A DNA stretch of 64,000 nt, from NCBI RefSeq assembly GCF_015767675.1, contig NZ_CP065219.1, positions 62,001 to 126,000 of the forward strand, given 5' to 3'. Both the position numbers and the translations under genes were made by a program. The stretch's first letter is position 1. Each line of letters starts with the position of its first letter. Below are positions 1 through 11,600 of this stretch, piece after piece. The stretch is from Vibrio navarrensis (lineage in GTDB: Bacteria > Pseudomonadota > Gammaproteobacteria > Enterobacterales > Vibrionaceae). The notes below the pieces were generated by a model. That model was not told where the DNA came from and did not search any database. It was given only the letters and a program-made list of their open reading frames with translations.

Positions 1-191
1 TCCCATGATTTCACTGTATCTACACTTACATCTAGCGCGCTAGCCAATTCCTTTTGAGTTACGTGTAGCTGAGAGCGAATAGCCTTAACGTCAGCCACTT
101 CATAGCGTGTAATGCGAGCGGCCTCTGATTTGCCTTCTGCAATCTCAATTGCCTGCTGCATTGATGTAGATAGGTCTTTAAAAATACTCAT
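1..191 (-). CDS. higA: HigA-type antitoxin, XRE helix-turn-helix (partial at window edge)
   Basis: Reading leftwards from an ATG at 191, the frame is open to the window edge and gives 63 residues beginning MSIFKDLSTSMQQ. The segment VTQKELASALDVSVDTVKSWE is a typical XRE/Cro helix-turn-helix. In the HigBA family this protein binds the toxin and represses the operon. It overlaps the 3' end of the upstream toxin gene by 14 bases, so the order is toxin first and antitoxin second, as is usual for higBA. The C-terminal part lies outside the window. Family assignment rests on the HTH and the gene order. Confidence 0.75.
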   Translation of the reverse strand, partial: MSIFKDLSTSMQQAIEIAEGKSEAARITRYEVADVKAIRSQLHVTQKELASALDVSVDTVKSW

Positions 192-573
192 TTTTATCTC
201 GCTTTTTCTTTAACATCTCACGAGTCTCTTGCTCGCGACTTCGATGTTTCTTAATTAGCTCAGAAGAAAAACTCTTTAGCTGGTTCTTCTCACTATCAGT
301 TAGACTATCTTTTCGGCCTTTCTTGTACGCCAATATCAAGTAAACGGTGTCAGGTAACACGTAAAGATAGATGATGCGGTACCCTCCGCTTTTGCCGCCA
401 TTCTCTGTTGCTAGGCGAACTTTCCTCAATCCACCCGTTCCCTTGATGAGTTTTCCAACTTCAGGGTTTTTAATAATATCTGTTTGTAGATCTCTGAATT
501 CTTCATCAGTGATCAACTCCTCTCGCTGAGAACTAAATAACGGCGTCTCAACAAATTCGATTGCATGGCTAAT
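178..573 (-). CDS. higB: HigB/RelE-family toxin, apparently with an ATT start codon
   Basis: A RelE/ParE-superfamily toxin; in this family such proteins cleave mRNA on the ribosome. Residues such as GTGGLRKVRLA, GGYRIIYLYVL and KKGRKDSLTDSEK match the HigB-type core. The family normally starts MSHAIEF. Here the matching frame reads I-S-H-A-I-E-F, with ATT at 573-571 where ATG would be expected, six bases after a good GGAG ribosome site. The first conventional in-frame start is a TTG at 516, which would remove the first beta strand. Either ATT serves as a rare initiator or the toxin has been weakened by a start-codon mutation. About 131 residues from the ATT. The antitoxin gene follows and overlaps. 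Confidence 0.72.
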   Translation of the reverse strand: MSHAIEFVETPLFSSQREELITDEEFRDLQTDIIKNPEVGKLIKGTGGLRKVRLATENGGKSGGYRIIYLYVLPDTVYLILAYKKGRKDSLTDSEKNQLKSFSSELIKKHRSREQETREMLKKKRDKNEYF

Positions 574-810
574 ATCAATCTCCTTTTTTAAAATATTTTA
601 GGCGTACATTGTACTCCTGTCAACGAGGAAAGGCGATGTGTTTCATTAAAGTAGTACCACACATATGATTCATTAAAGTCGCATATTTTAACCGACTTAC
701 TTTTATTTAAACTGATATCCGGATAACAACATTCATCCATACCTCATTTTTTAATACACACCTTGAAAATTAAAGTATATACTATTTTTAAATCCTCTAT
801 GGAGATAGAA
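574..810. promoter_or_regulatory. Divergent intergenic region between higB and parA
   Basis: No gene. It should carry both divergent promoters. Visible elements are a direct repeat TTCATTAAAGT at 642-652 and 669-679, a ten-base palindrome TATCCGGATA at 716-725, and an inverted repeat AAGTCG/CGACTT around 676-697. These are candidate operators for ParA autoregulation (type Ia ParA proteins repress their own operon), but that role is inference. Confidence 0.4.
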
Positions 811-2007
811 ATGGATACCCAACAAACCACATTGACCTTTCAAGCTCTTAAGCAAGGTGCCGACGGTTACATCAAACGCCGCAATCAGCGTTTACTCGCC
901 AACCATCGTAAAGAACTGCGTAACTTTACTCGTGCTGAAGCCACTGCCTATCTCGATATCGATGCTAAAACATTGGATAAGTACGTCGCCAATGCCGGGA
1001 TCGACCCACGCCGCCATCAAGATTCTCAGTGGTCGATTAACATTGAAGAGATGTATACGGTGCGCGATTTGTTGCCCGACTCTCTGCGCAAAGAAGCTAA
1101 ATTTGTCCGCGATAGTCACCAAAAGACCCAAATTATCGTGATTCAAAACCAAAAAGGAGGCGTTGGGAAAACCGTCTCTGCCGCAACGATTGCATCTGGT
1201 TTAGCCACTGAATTTCATCAAGAATATCGCGTCGGTCTGATCGATATGGATGGCCAAGCGACACTTTCCATGTACTACGCTCCAGAAGCAGAACAGGAAG
1301 GTTGTTTGTCCGTGGGCGACTTGATGATGCAAAACTTTGATCTCGAAGAAGGTGAAACACTGGCTCAAGTGGTGTCGGATTCGTTTTTGAAAACCACCAT
1401 ACCTAATCTGCGTATCCTACCGGCATCACAAACCGACCGAGCGATTGAAGGCTGGTTTCATGAGCAAGTGTTTAGCCACAAACTGCCTTCCCCTTACTCA
1501 ATTTTGAGTGAGATTATCAACTCGGTGCGAGATGAGTTTGATATTATCCTGATTGATACCCCACCATCATTAGGGTACGCCACCTATAACGCCTACTTTG
1601 CAGCGACCAGTGTCGTTTTCCCACTTTCGATTACCGAAAACGACATCGATGCTACGTGCTCCTATTTCAGTTACATCCCTCAAGTGTGGGCCTTGTTGGC
1701 GAATGCCAACCACTCTGGTTATGACTTTATGAAAATACTATTAACTAACCATAGAGACGGCTCGACAACCACTGAATTAATGAACAGCTTGTACGACCAT
1801 TTTTCTCCTTATCTTTACTCTAAAGAGTTCAAACATAGTGAAGCGATCCGTCAGGCCTCTTCCCTACTTTCCACCGTCTTTGATATGTCGAAAAGTGAGT
1901 ATCCGAAGAGCAAAGGCACTTTCCAAAGTGCGCAGCAAAATGGTTATGAAGTGACGAGCCAAATTTTGCGCGACATCGTTAACGTTTGGCGAGAGGAACA
2001 AAAATAA
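811..2007 (+). CDS. parA: Type Ia ParA partition ATPase
   Basis: Walker-type ATPase that moves or positions plasmid or chromid copies by patterning on the nucleoid. The 398-residue protein has an N-terminal winged-helix-like domain (about residues 36-90, including FTRAEATAYLDIDAKTLDKY), the mark of type Ia ParA proteins such as P1 ParA and F SopA that autoregulate. The deviant Walker A KGGVGKT lies at 115-121, a switch segment LIDMDGQATLS follows, and Walker B is IILIDTPPS. I chose the ATG at 811 because GGAG at 801-804 is well placed; the longer frame from TTG at 763 has no such site. parB follows with a TAATG overlap, implying translational coupling. Confidence 0.93.
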   Translation: MDTQQTTLTFQALKQGADGYIKRRNQRLLANHRKELRNFTRAEATAYLDIDAKTLDKYVANAGIDPRRHQDSQWSINIEEMYTVRDLLPDSLRKEAKFVRDSHQKTQIIVIQNQKGGVGKTVSAATIASGLATEFHQEYRVGLIDMDGQATLSMYYAPEAEQEGCLSVGDLMMQNFDLEEGETLAQVVSDSFLKTTIPNLRILPASQTDRAIEGWFHEQVFSHKLPSPYSILSEIINSVRDEFDIILIDTPPSLGYATYNAYFAATSVVFPLSITENDIDATCSYFSYIPQVWALLANANHSGYDFMKILLTNHRDGSTTTELMNSLYDHFSPYLYSKEFKHSEAIRQASSLLSTVFDMSKSEYPKSKGTFQSAQQNGYEVTSQILRDIVNVWREEQK

Positions 2008-3086
2008 TGGCAAAAAAACGTGGAGGAAGCCCCTTAGGTAATGCCCCAGGGTCTCAAGAAGCCCAAGTATCAGCGGCAAAAGCGAATATTGACAGTTTAA
2101 CTCGGCAGCTATCCCAAGAGCTCACTAATGCCGGCGAAAGCGTTGTCCACTATCTACAGCAAACTTTTGGTATTCAATCTGTCGGTAATAGCGTCGTATG
2201 GCAATTGGAATCAGGGAGTCAGGCGACATTTAACGAAGTGACACTGTCATACGAACAAGTTCGCGATAATACCTACGTCACCTTTGAAGTAAATGGCCGT
2301 GATCAGTCTCTTTTGACTAAAGATTCATTGTCTGATCTTGCTTCTCTAGAGTTTCAGCAGTTTTACCCTGCCGTTGGCCGAGAACTGGATGGAAAGATCG
2401 ATGTGCTCGATGGTTCACGTCGCCGCGCATGGTTCTTACAAAATCGCGGGAAAGTGCAAACGTTTAGAATATTGGTCACTCAAGATCCAATATCCTACTC
2501 CGATGCCAAAGCACTAGCCAAGCAGTTACAAACCGCCAAAGAGCATAATCAGCGTGAAATCGGTTTGCAGTGTAAAGCGATCATGGCCAGTGGCGAATTT
2601 ACGCAAGAAGATGTCGCTAAAGTGATGGGAATGAGCCGTCCCGCGGTCAGCAAAGCTCTCAAAGCCGCCAGTATCGATGACAAACTTATCTCCTTATTTT
2701 CGGATGTTAATCTTCTCTCACACACTGACTATTCGTTACTCGATAAAGTCATGAAAATATTGGGAAATAGTGCTGAAGAATTGGATTTATTCGTCGAGCG
2801 AGTTCAGGAAAGAACTGTCAATGTTCAGGCTGAACAGCCCCTTGATGAAACCAAGTTAGACATCATTGCCGCGATAAAAGCAGAGTTAAAAATCACTGAA
2901 GCAAAACAAGTTAAAGAACAAGCGGAAGTGACCCCCCTAGCCCAGTTTAAGAGCAAAGGCGTTTTTGCCCGTAAGCGAGTAAAAGGCCGTAATTTCTCGT
3001 ATGAGTTTGGCCGCTTGTCTAAGGACGTGCAAAGTGAACTCGACCAAGCGATCGCGGCGGTATTGGAGAAGTATCAAGACCGTTGA
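2007..3086 (+). CDS. parB: ParB centromere-binding protein
   Basis: DNA-binding partner of ParA in a type Ia partition operon. The 359-residue protein has the ParB/SopB layout: a basic, flexible N-terminus (MAKKRGGSP), a central region with QFYPAVGRELDGKIDVLDGSRRR, a helix-turn-helix at about 198-221 (FTQEDVAKVMGMSRPAVSKAL) and a C-terminal dimerisation region. The ATG overlaps the parA stop codon; GAGAGGA just upstream is a plausible ribosome site. The last third of this gene is duplicated as a decayed fragment at 38.04-38.39 kb. A perfect 12-bp inverted repeat follows and could be the terminator or part of the centromere. Confidence 0.92.
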   Translation: MAKKRGGSPLGNAPGSQEAQVSAAKANIDSLTRQLSQELTNAGESVVHYLQQTFGIQSVGNSVVWQLESGSQATFNEVTLSYEQVRDNTYVTFEVNGRDQSLLTKDSLSDLASLEFQQFYPAVGRELDGKIDVLDGSRRRAWFLQNRGKVQTFRILVTQDPISYSDAKALAKQLQTAKEHNQREIGLQCKAIMASGEFTQEDVAKVMGMSRPAVSKALKAASIDDKLISLFSDVNLLSHTDYSLLDKVMKILGNSAEELDLFVERVQERTVNVQAEQPLDETKLDIIAAIKAELKITEAKQVKEQAEVTPLAQFKSKGVFARKRVKGRNFSYEFGRLSKDVQSELDQAIAAVLEKYQDR

Positions 3087-3103
3087 ACCTGTTGTGATTC
3101 TCG

Positions 3104-3135
3104 CAATAGGCAGCTCTTAGCTTAGCTGCCTATTG
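3104..3135. terminator. Perfect 12-bp inverted repeat after parB
   Basis: CAATAGGCAGCT at 3104-3115 pairs with AGCTGCCTATTG at 3124-3135 around an 8-base loop. It lies 17 bases after the parB stop. No T run follows, so it is either a weak terminator for parAB or a binding site; in P1-type systems the centromere parS lies just downstream of parB. The decayed parB copy at 38 kb retains only the left arm. Confidence 0.5.
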
Positions 3136-3163
3136 TGGGTCATAAAGACTCCAGCTCATTTTT

Positions 3164-5332
3164 GTCGGATAGGCGACACCTGTTACCAGATGCCGCCCTC
3201 CTAAGAACCGTACGTGCAACTTTCACTGCATACGGCTCAAGCCTCCGCTAAGGCGTATTACGTTACCCAGCAACCTAGATAGCAGTTAAGGCAGGGTCAA
3301 ACCAAGAGTGACGACTTTCCTTTTTCGGCTTCCTCTTTGCCAAGTAATCTTGGTAAAGCGGATCGAATGGGGTTGCTGCACTTCTAATTTTCACATGCCT
3401 TTTGATCGGCGTTTTCGCTATTTGAATTAGGTTGTAGTGACAGTCCATATTGGCGATTTTCTGCCAACCGTGAAATTGCCATCCACCACTTCTGTTCATG
3501 TAGTATTTTCGCCTTACCCAGTCTTTGGGTTTAGTGGGATGACGTCTAACCGCCCATCGCCACAGTAACCAGAAGATTTGATGACCGAGGTAACCGAAAG
3601 TGCGCTTTGCAACGCAGTGGCGATAATAGTTCGCCCAACCTTTCAGCTTAGGGTTCAGTAATCTAATGAGATCATTGACTGGCATTGTTGCGTGCTTCTT
3701 GATGAGTTCACGCAAGTTACCCAAGAAAGAGAGAACGTTGCTCTTACTCGGTTTGATGAGTAGTTTGCCTTTGTACTTCCTGAGGTTAAAGCCCAGAAAA
3801 TCAAAGCCATCATCTATATGAGTAATGTGTGTTTTCTCTTCAGAGAGTGTCAACCCTCTTTCTTTTAGAAAATCAATCACCCTTGGTTTGACTTCGTTAA
3901 CAAGAACATCTTTTGACGAACCTGTTATCACAAAATCATCCGCATAACCGATAAAGTTAACTCGTTCTCCCGATTTCTTAGCGACTTCTTTCACGAGCTT
4001 TTCTAGGCCCGCAAGCGTCAGTAACATAAGCGTTGGAGAGATAATTCCTCCTTGCGGAGTTCCCTCCGACGTTCGGTAGAACAAGCCCTTATCGATATAG
4101 CCAGAGCCTAACCACTGCTTCAGCATCCTTTTGTCTATTTGAACATGTTCAAGTAGCCATTCATGCCCAATCTTGTCAAAGCAAGCTTTAATATCCCCCT
4201 CCAAAACCCAGCGACCTGAGCGCTTAAGACACAAGCATTTGAAACATTGTGCTATTGCGTCAGCCGTACTGCGATTAGGGCGAAAACCGTAGCTATTTGG
4301 ATCTGCTATCGTTTCCGATATCGGTTCCAAAGCAAGCAGATAAAGCGCTTGTTGCGCTCGGTCTATCATGCATGGAATGCCTAGGGGTCTAAGTTTGCCA
4401 TTCTTTTTCGGGATGTAGATACGTCTGAGCGGTTTAGCTCGGTAACCTTTGCGATTCAATTGATCCACTGCGGTCATTCGACGGGCATCCGTATTCCAAA
4501 TGACACCATCGATTCCTGGAGTGTTACTGCCTTTGTTTTGGGACACCCGCTTCACAGCAAGTAATTTCGCTGATCTGGAGTGGGTTAAGATCCACTGCAA
4601 AGCCTTCGCTTTACTGTGTTTTCCCTCTCGAGTTGCTTTTTCAATGCGCATTTGAAGCTTTAACACGTGCGACTCGACAGCTTTCCAATCGATGGATTGC
4701 CATTGAGTGCCATTAGGAGAGGCACTAACTTCTGATGAAGCCACCATTTGCGTTTCTCCTTGAATAAAGTTCTTCAAATCATCTTGCAACGGGAGACCAG
4801 TTAGAAGTCAGCTCGCTTTCACGCCAGATATAAACCTGTATCCACTTCATTACAAAGCGGCCTTTGCTTTTTCTAACCTCCTTTACCTGCACACCTATCG
4901 GCAATCTTCGCAGACTGCTTTCCCAATGGGAGATATACAGGCTTACCCTGTTCCGTATGTCGCGCAAAATATCAGCTTAGATGCCCACTATAGTGCGGAG
5001 AGTACATCGATCACGAAAGAGTACTGTCCAACTTCTTTCCGACTCTCATTGCCATTTTTGGCCACAGCGTATTAACCACTTCCGCTGCTTCATCATATAA
5101 CGCGCCTTGCGTGGATTCACTTACGTTCATCATACTGACACCCTAGCACTTACCCAATTTGTGGTTATCAGGAGGAACGTCCTCTCACGATTCCATTCCC
5201 ACTCTGCCTAACGGCTGAGTTTCGTTACATTGTCGGATCCGCTGCTTTATTCAGGATCCTAGGGTCATCTGGTGATACAGATGGTTCACTCTTATCGTGG
5301 TGAACAACGCTTCATACGACTTCAGGTCGCAC
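3164..5332 (-). mobile_element. Complete group II intron (intron 1)
   Basis: Retrotransposing self-splicing ribozyme, on the minus strand. The 5' end at 5332 starts GTGCGACC, matching the group II consensus GUGYG. Near the 3' end a domain V hairpin is clear on the minus strand at about 3239-3206 (GAGCCGTATGCAGTG, GAAA tetraloop, closing ACGTACGGTTC), followed by domain VI and an end in CCGAC at 3164. Length about 2169 bp. It sits 28 bases beyond the inverted repeat after parB. The only ORF inside is the maturase. Boundaries are read from consensus motifs and not from an empty site. Confidence 0.85.
3275..4747 (-). CDS. ltrA: Group II intron reverse transcriptase/maturase
   Basis: Intron-encoded protein that assists splicing and copies the intron RNA into DNA. 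RT motifs are in order: GIDG near the N-terminus, RRIYIPKKNGKLRPLGIP, the fingers/palm motif YGFRPNRSTADAI, QGGIISP, and the catalytic YADD. A maturase (X) domain follows (LNPKLKGWANYYRHC). I see no HNH endonuclease zinc motif at the C-terminus, so mobility would rely on endonuclease-independent routes. AAGGAG sits seven bases before the ATG at 4747, favouring it over the ATG at 4789. 490 residues, intact. Confidence 0.93.
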   Translation of the reverse strand: MVASSEVSASPNGTQWQSIDWKAVESHVLKLQMRIEKATREGKHSKAKALQWILTHSRSAKLLAVKRVSQNKGSNTPGIDGVIWNTDARRMTAVDQLNRKGYRAKPLRRIYIPKKNGKLRPLGIPCMIDRAQQALYLLALEPISETIADPNSYGFRPNRSTADAIAQCFKCLCLKRSGRWVLEGDIKACFDKIGHEWLLEHVQIDKRMLKQWLGSGYIDKGLFYRTSEGTPQGGIISPTLMLLTLAGLEKLVKEVAKKSGERVNFIGYADDFVITGSSKDVLVNEVKPRVIDFLKERGLTLSEEKTHITHIDDGFDFLGFNLRKYKGKLLIKPSKSNVLSFLGNLRELIKKHATMPVNDLIRLLNPKLKGWANYYRHCVAKRTFGYLGHQIFWLLWRWAVRRHPTKPKDWVRRKYYMNRSGGWQFHGWQKIANMDCHYNLIQIAKTPIKRHVKIRSAATPFDPLYQDYLAKRKPKKESRHSWFDPALTAI

Positions 5333-5669
5333 GGACAAAAGTAAGTTAGTGGCTTTACTAATTTAGTATTACATAGATTACTTTTTGTAATACTAAATTC
5401 CTGATCAGAAGACCCCTTTCACTCTATGACTACATCTTGAGATTAACAACTGCTACCCACTCCTTGAATCCAATATATATGTAAACAAGCTGGTCGGTTA
5501 AACGCTAATTAGAGTATGCAAATACATAGTTGTTTACATCCATTGATACCTAAAACGTAGAACCTTCTCAATTTCTGGTTTTTTCTTTAAAAATTATCCA
5601 ATTAGCTAGCTAAACCTCTATCTGTGTATTTTACTTAAGATAGACAATCACGATTCACGGATGATAAAA
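5333..5669. promoter_or_regulatory. Leader of the giant adhesin gene, with 13-bp inverted repeat
   Basis: A gene-free AT-rich stretch between intron 1 and the adhesin. AATTTAGTATTAC at 5360-5372 and GTAATACTAAATT at 5387-5399 form a perfect 13-bp inverted repeat with a 14-base loop ending in TTTTT. It could terminate transcription arriving from the left or bind a regulator. The adhesin promoter should lie between 5400 and 5660; I cannot assign a -35/-10 pair with confidence. Confidence 0.45.
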
Positions 5670-8600
5670 ATGGCTAACAAAAAAAACGTCGAAGCAAACA
5701 AGAAAAATAACGAGCTAGAACAAAAGAAGCCGACACAAAAAAAGAAGCTCAGACTGCATTCGCACCTTAAAGTTAAAATACCAATTTTTCAATCACTTAT
5801 GATGATACTACCATCGCTGGCAAAGCACGCATCAGCCAGAAATGGAGACGATACCAGCGATACGGTAGATCGAGTAAACACAAATAGCGCGACAGAAAAA
5901 GGCATCATATCCGACCATGGCAAAGCAGAATCATCAGTGGTTAGTCATCAAGAAGCTCAAACCGGTGAAGAGCACGTAAGCCCGATCTTAAGTACAAACC
6001 AGACTCCACATGGTTCTAACAGTCACTTAGTCCCTTCTCATCATTTATCGACGTTTTCTCACCCACAAGTCCATTATATTCCTTCAGTATCGATGCCTGC
6101 CATCTCTGCAGGAAGTAACTGGCATCCTATTCCTTCAAGTACGCCTTCGACACCAGCTCTACCAGTAACTTTTATGCCAGAAGTAATAAAAGGTACATAC
6201 GGAGAGCTACATGTTGATGTAAATGGTCAATACACATTTGTATTGAATCCAAAATCTCCTCAATACATCCTGCTGAACCAGCACCAACAAGGTACTGACC
6301 ATTTTACGTTACATCTATCTAATGGATCGAACATCATTGTTCAGATACCGGTAACCGGTAAACAAGACACGCCAAGCATTTCTGGAGACTTAGCTGGTGT
6401 TGTAACAGAAGATCACAACATTGATTCACAAGGCTTGTTACATGCGAACGGTAAAATTGATGTAATAGATCCTGACCAAAATGAAAGTTCAATGAAGCAT
6501 GAAATCATCTCTGGAAAGTATGGGGCGCTAACTATTGATGCTGATGGACACTGGCAGTATCAAGTGGATAACTCTCTTTCGAATATTCAAGCGTTAACCG
6601 CTGCCACTTCATTACACGAAAGTTTCACTGTTCACACCAAAGATGGAACTCCACAAACCATTGATATGACGATTGGAGGAAACGACGACAATGCCGTAAT
6701 TTATGGAGTGGATGCAGGAGTGGTGATAGAAGATTTAACGACACAAATCCAAGGTAAACTTTCTGTAGCTGACTCTGACTTTGGAGAAAGTCACTTTCAA
6801 GCATCACAAGTAACTGGTCATTTGGGTACACTCAATATCACGGAAGATGGTGTGTGGACGTACGTTCTCGATAACACAAACCCTGCGGTTCAAGAATTAA
6901 GCGCGAATAAAACAACCACCGATACCATTACAGTACATTCAGCCGATGGTACTGCACATCAGATTACATTAACGATTAATGGCACTAATGACAAAGCCAC
7001 AGTCAGCAGCGCGACCATCGCCATTGATGAAACCGACCAAGCGGTAACGACTTCAGGCACACTAACCAGTACCGACGTAGATAATCCAGACAACACTTTC
7101 ATACCCGCCTCGATTACTGGCTCTAACGGTGACCTCACCATTGATGCCAATGGTCATTGGAATTTCACCGCAAGCAGTGCGTTCAATCAATTAAACGTCG
7201 GCGATAAGGTCGAAGAAACATTCACAGTGTCGTCTGTTGATGGCACACCATCGACCATCAAGGTCACAATTAATGGCACTAATGACAAAGCCACGGTCAG
7301 CAGCGCGACCATCGCCATTGATGAAACCGACCAAGCGGTAACGACTTCAGGCACGTTGGCCAGCACCGACGTAGATAACCCAGACAACACTTTCATACCC
7401 GCCTCGATTACTGGATCTAACGGTGACCTCACCATTGATGCCAATGGTCATTGGAATTTCACCGCAAGCAGTGCGTTCAATCAATTAAACGTTGGCGATA
7501 AGGTCGAAGAGACGTTTACCGTCAATTCGATTGATGGCACGCCATCGACCATCAAAGTCACAATTAATGGCACCAATGATAAAGCGACGGTCAGTACCGC
7601 AACGGTCAGTGTGGATGAAACTGACAAAGCGGTAACAACCTCAGGCACGCTAACCAGTATCGATGTTGATAACCCAGACAACACTTTCATACCCGCCTCG
7701 ATTACTGGATCTAACGGTGACCTCACCATTGATGCCAATGGTCATTGGAATTTCACCGCGAACAGTGCGTTCAATCAATTAAACGTTGGCGATAAGGTCG
7801 AAGAAACCTTCACCGTGTCGTCTGTTGATGGCACACCATCGACCATCAAGGTGACGATTAATGGCACCAACGACAAAGCAACGGTCAGCACTGCAACCAT
7901 TGCCATCGATGAAACCGACAAAGCGGTTACCACCTCGGGCACACTAACCAGTACCGACGTAGATAATCCAGACAACACTTTCATACCCGCCTCGATTACT
8001 GGCTCTAACGGTGACCTCACCATTGATGCTAATGGACATTGGTCATTCACCGCGAACAGTGCGTTCAATCAATTAAACGTTGGCGATAAGGTCGAAGAAA
8101 CCTTCACAGTGTCGTCTGTTGATGGCACACCATCGACCATCAAGGTGACGATTAATGGCACTAATGATAAAGCGACGGTCAGTACCGCAACGGTCAGTGT
8201 GGATGAAACTGACAAAGCGGTTACCACCTCGGGAACACTAACCAGTACCGACGTAGATAATCCAGATAATACGTTTACACCCGGTTCTATTTCAGGCACT
8301 AATGGCGATCTGACTATTGATGCCAATGGTCATTGGGTGTTCACCGCAAGCAGCGCGTTCAATCAATTAAACGTTGGCGATAAGGTCGAAGAAACCTTCA
8401 CAGTGTCGTCTGTTGATGGCACACCATCGACCATCAAGGTCACGATTAATGGCACCAACGACAAAGCAACGGTCAGCACTGCAACCATTGCCATCGATGA
8501 GACTGACAAAGCGGTGACGACATCAGGCACGTTGACCAGCACCGACGTAGATAACCCAGACAACACTTTCATACCCGCCTCGATTACTGGATCTAACGGT

Positions 8601-11600
8601 GACCTCACCATTGATGCCAATGGTCATTGGGTGTTCACCGCAAGCAGCGCGTTCAATCAATTAAACGTCGGCGATAAGGTCGAAGAAACCTTCACAGTGT
8701 CGTCTGTTGATGGCACACCATCGACCATCAAGGTCACAATTAATGGCACTAATGACAAAGCCACGGTCAGCAGCGCGACCATCGCCATTGATGAAACCGA
8801 CCAAGCGGTAACGACTTCAGGCACACTAACCAGCACCGACGTAGATAACCCAGACAACACTTTCATACCCGCCTCGATTACTGGATCTAACGGTGACCTC
8901 ACCATTGATGCCAATGGTCATTGGAATTTCACCGCGAACAGTGCGTTCAATCAATTAAACGTTGGCGATAAGGTCGAAGAAACCTTCACCGTGTCGTCTG
9001 TTGATGGCACACCATCGACCATCAAGGTGACGATTAATGGCACCAACGACAAAGCAACGGTCAGCACTGCAACCATTGCCATCGATGAGACTGACCAAGC
9101 GGTAACGACTTCAGGCACACTAACCAGTACCGACGTAGATAATCCAGACAACACTTTCATACCCGCCTCGATTACTGGATCTAACGGTGACCTCACCATT
9201 GATGCCAATGGTCATTGGAATTTCACCGCGAACAGTGCGTTCAATCAATTAAACGTCGGCGATAAGGTCGAAGAAACCTTCACAGTGTCGTCTGTTGATG
9301 GCACACCATCGACCATCAAAGTCACGATTAATGGCACTAATGACAAAGCAACGGTCAGCAGCGCGACCATCGCCATCGATGAAACCGACAAAGCGGTTAC
9401 CACCTCGGGAACGTTGACCAGCACCGACGTAGATAATCCAGATAATGCGTTTACACCCGGTTCTATTTCAGGTGCTAACGGTGACCTGACCATTGATGCC
9501 AATGGTCATTGGGTGTTCACCGCGAACAGTGCATTCAATCAATTAAACGTTGGCGATAAGGTCGAAGAAACCTTCACCGTGTCGTCTGTTGATGGCACAC
9601 CATCGACCATCAAGGTGACGATTAATGGCACCAACGACAAAGCAACGGTCAGCACTGCAACCATTGCCATCGATGAGACTGACAAAGCGGTGACGACATC
9701 AGGCACGTTGGCCAGCACCGACGTAGATAACCCAGACAACACTTTCATACCCGCCTCGATTACTGGATCTAACGGTGACCTCACCATTGATGCCAATGGT
9801 CATTGGAATTTCACCGCGAACAGTGCGTTCAATCAATTAAACGTTGGCGATAAGGTCGAAGAAACCTTCACCGTGTCGTCTGTTGATGGCACACCATCGA
9901 CCATCAAGGTGACGATTAATGGCACCAACGACAAAGCAACGGTCAGCACTGCAACCATTGCCATCGATGAAACCGACAAAGCGGTGACGACATCAGGCAC
10001 GTTGGCCAGTACCGACGTAGATAATCCAGACAACACTTTCATACCCGCCTCGATTACTGGCTCTAACGGTGACCTCACCATTGATGCTAATGGACATTGG
10101 TCATTCACCGCGAACAGTGCGTTCAATCAATTAAACGTTGGCGATAAGGTCGAAGAAACCTTCACAGTGTCGTCTGTTGATGGCACACCATCGACCATCA
10201 AGGTCACGATTAATGGCACCAACGACAAAGCAACGGTCAGCACTGCAACCATTGCCATCGATGAGACTGACAAAGCGGTGACGACATCAGGCACGTTGAC
10301 CAGCACCGACGTAGATAACCCAGACAACACTTTCATACCCGCCTCGATTACTGGATCTAACGGTGACCTCACCATTGATGCCAATGGTCATTGGGTGTTC
10401 ACCGCAAGCAGCGCGTTCAATCAATTAAACGTCGGCGATAAGGTCGAAGAAACATTCACAGTGTCGTCTGTTGATGGCACACCATCGACCATCAAGGTCA
10501 CAATTAATGGCACTAATGACAAAGCCACGGTCAGCAGCGCGACCATCGCCATTGATGAAACCGACCAAGCGGTAACGACTTCAGGCACACTAACCAGCAC
10601 CGACGTAGATAACCCAGACAACACTTTCATACCCGCCTCGATTACTGGATCTAACGGTGACCTCACCATTGATGCCAATGGTCATTGGAATTTCACCGCG
10701 AACAGTGCGTTCAATCAATTAAACGTTGGCGATAAGGTCGAAGAAACCTTCACCGTGTCGTCTGTTGATGGCACACCATCGACCATCAAGGTGACGATTA
10801 ATGGCACCAACGACAAAGCAACGGTCAGCACTGCAACCATTGCCATCGATGAGACTGACCAAGCGGTAACGACTTCAGGCACACTAACCAGTACCGACGT
10901 AGATAATCCAGACAACACTTTCATACCCGCCTCGATTACTGGATCTAACGGTGACCTCACCATTGATGCCAATGGTCATTGGAATTTCACCGCGAACAGT
11001 GCGTTCAATCAATTAAACGTCGGCGATAAGGTCGAAGAAACCTTCACAGTGTCGTCTGTTGATGGCACACCATCGACCATCAAAGTCACGATTAATGGCA
11101 CTAATGACAAAGCAACGGTCAGCAGCGCGACCATCGCCATCGATGAAACCGACAAAGCGGTTACCACCTCGGGAACGTTGACCAGCACCGACGTAGATAA
11201 TCCAGATAATGCGTTTACACCCGGTTCTATTTCAGGTGCTAACGGTGACCTGACCATTGATGCCAATGGTCATTGGGTGTTCACCGCGAACAGTGCATTC
11301 AATCAATTAAACGTTGGCGATAAGGTCGAAGAAACCTTCACAGTGTCGTCTGTTGATGGCACACCATCGACCATCAAGGTGACGATTAATGGCACCAACG
11401 ACAAAGCAACGGTCAGCACTGCAACCATTGCCATCGATGAGACTGACCAAGCGGTAACGACTTCAGGCACACTAACCAGTACCGACGTAGATAATCCAGA
11501 CAACACTTTCATACCCGCCTCGATTACTGGATCTAACGGTGACCTCACCATTGATGCCAATGGTCATTGGAATTTCACCGCGAACAGTGCGTTCAATCAA

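Noticed and set aside
857..1360. Frames overlapping parA on both strands
   Set aside because: Shadows of a well-supported ParA gene.
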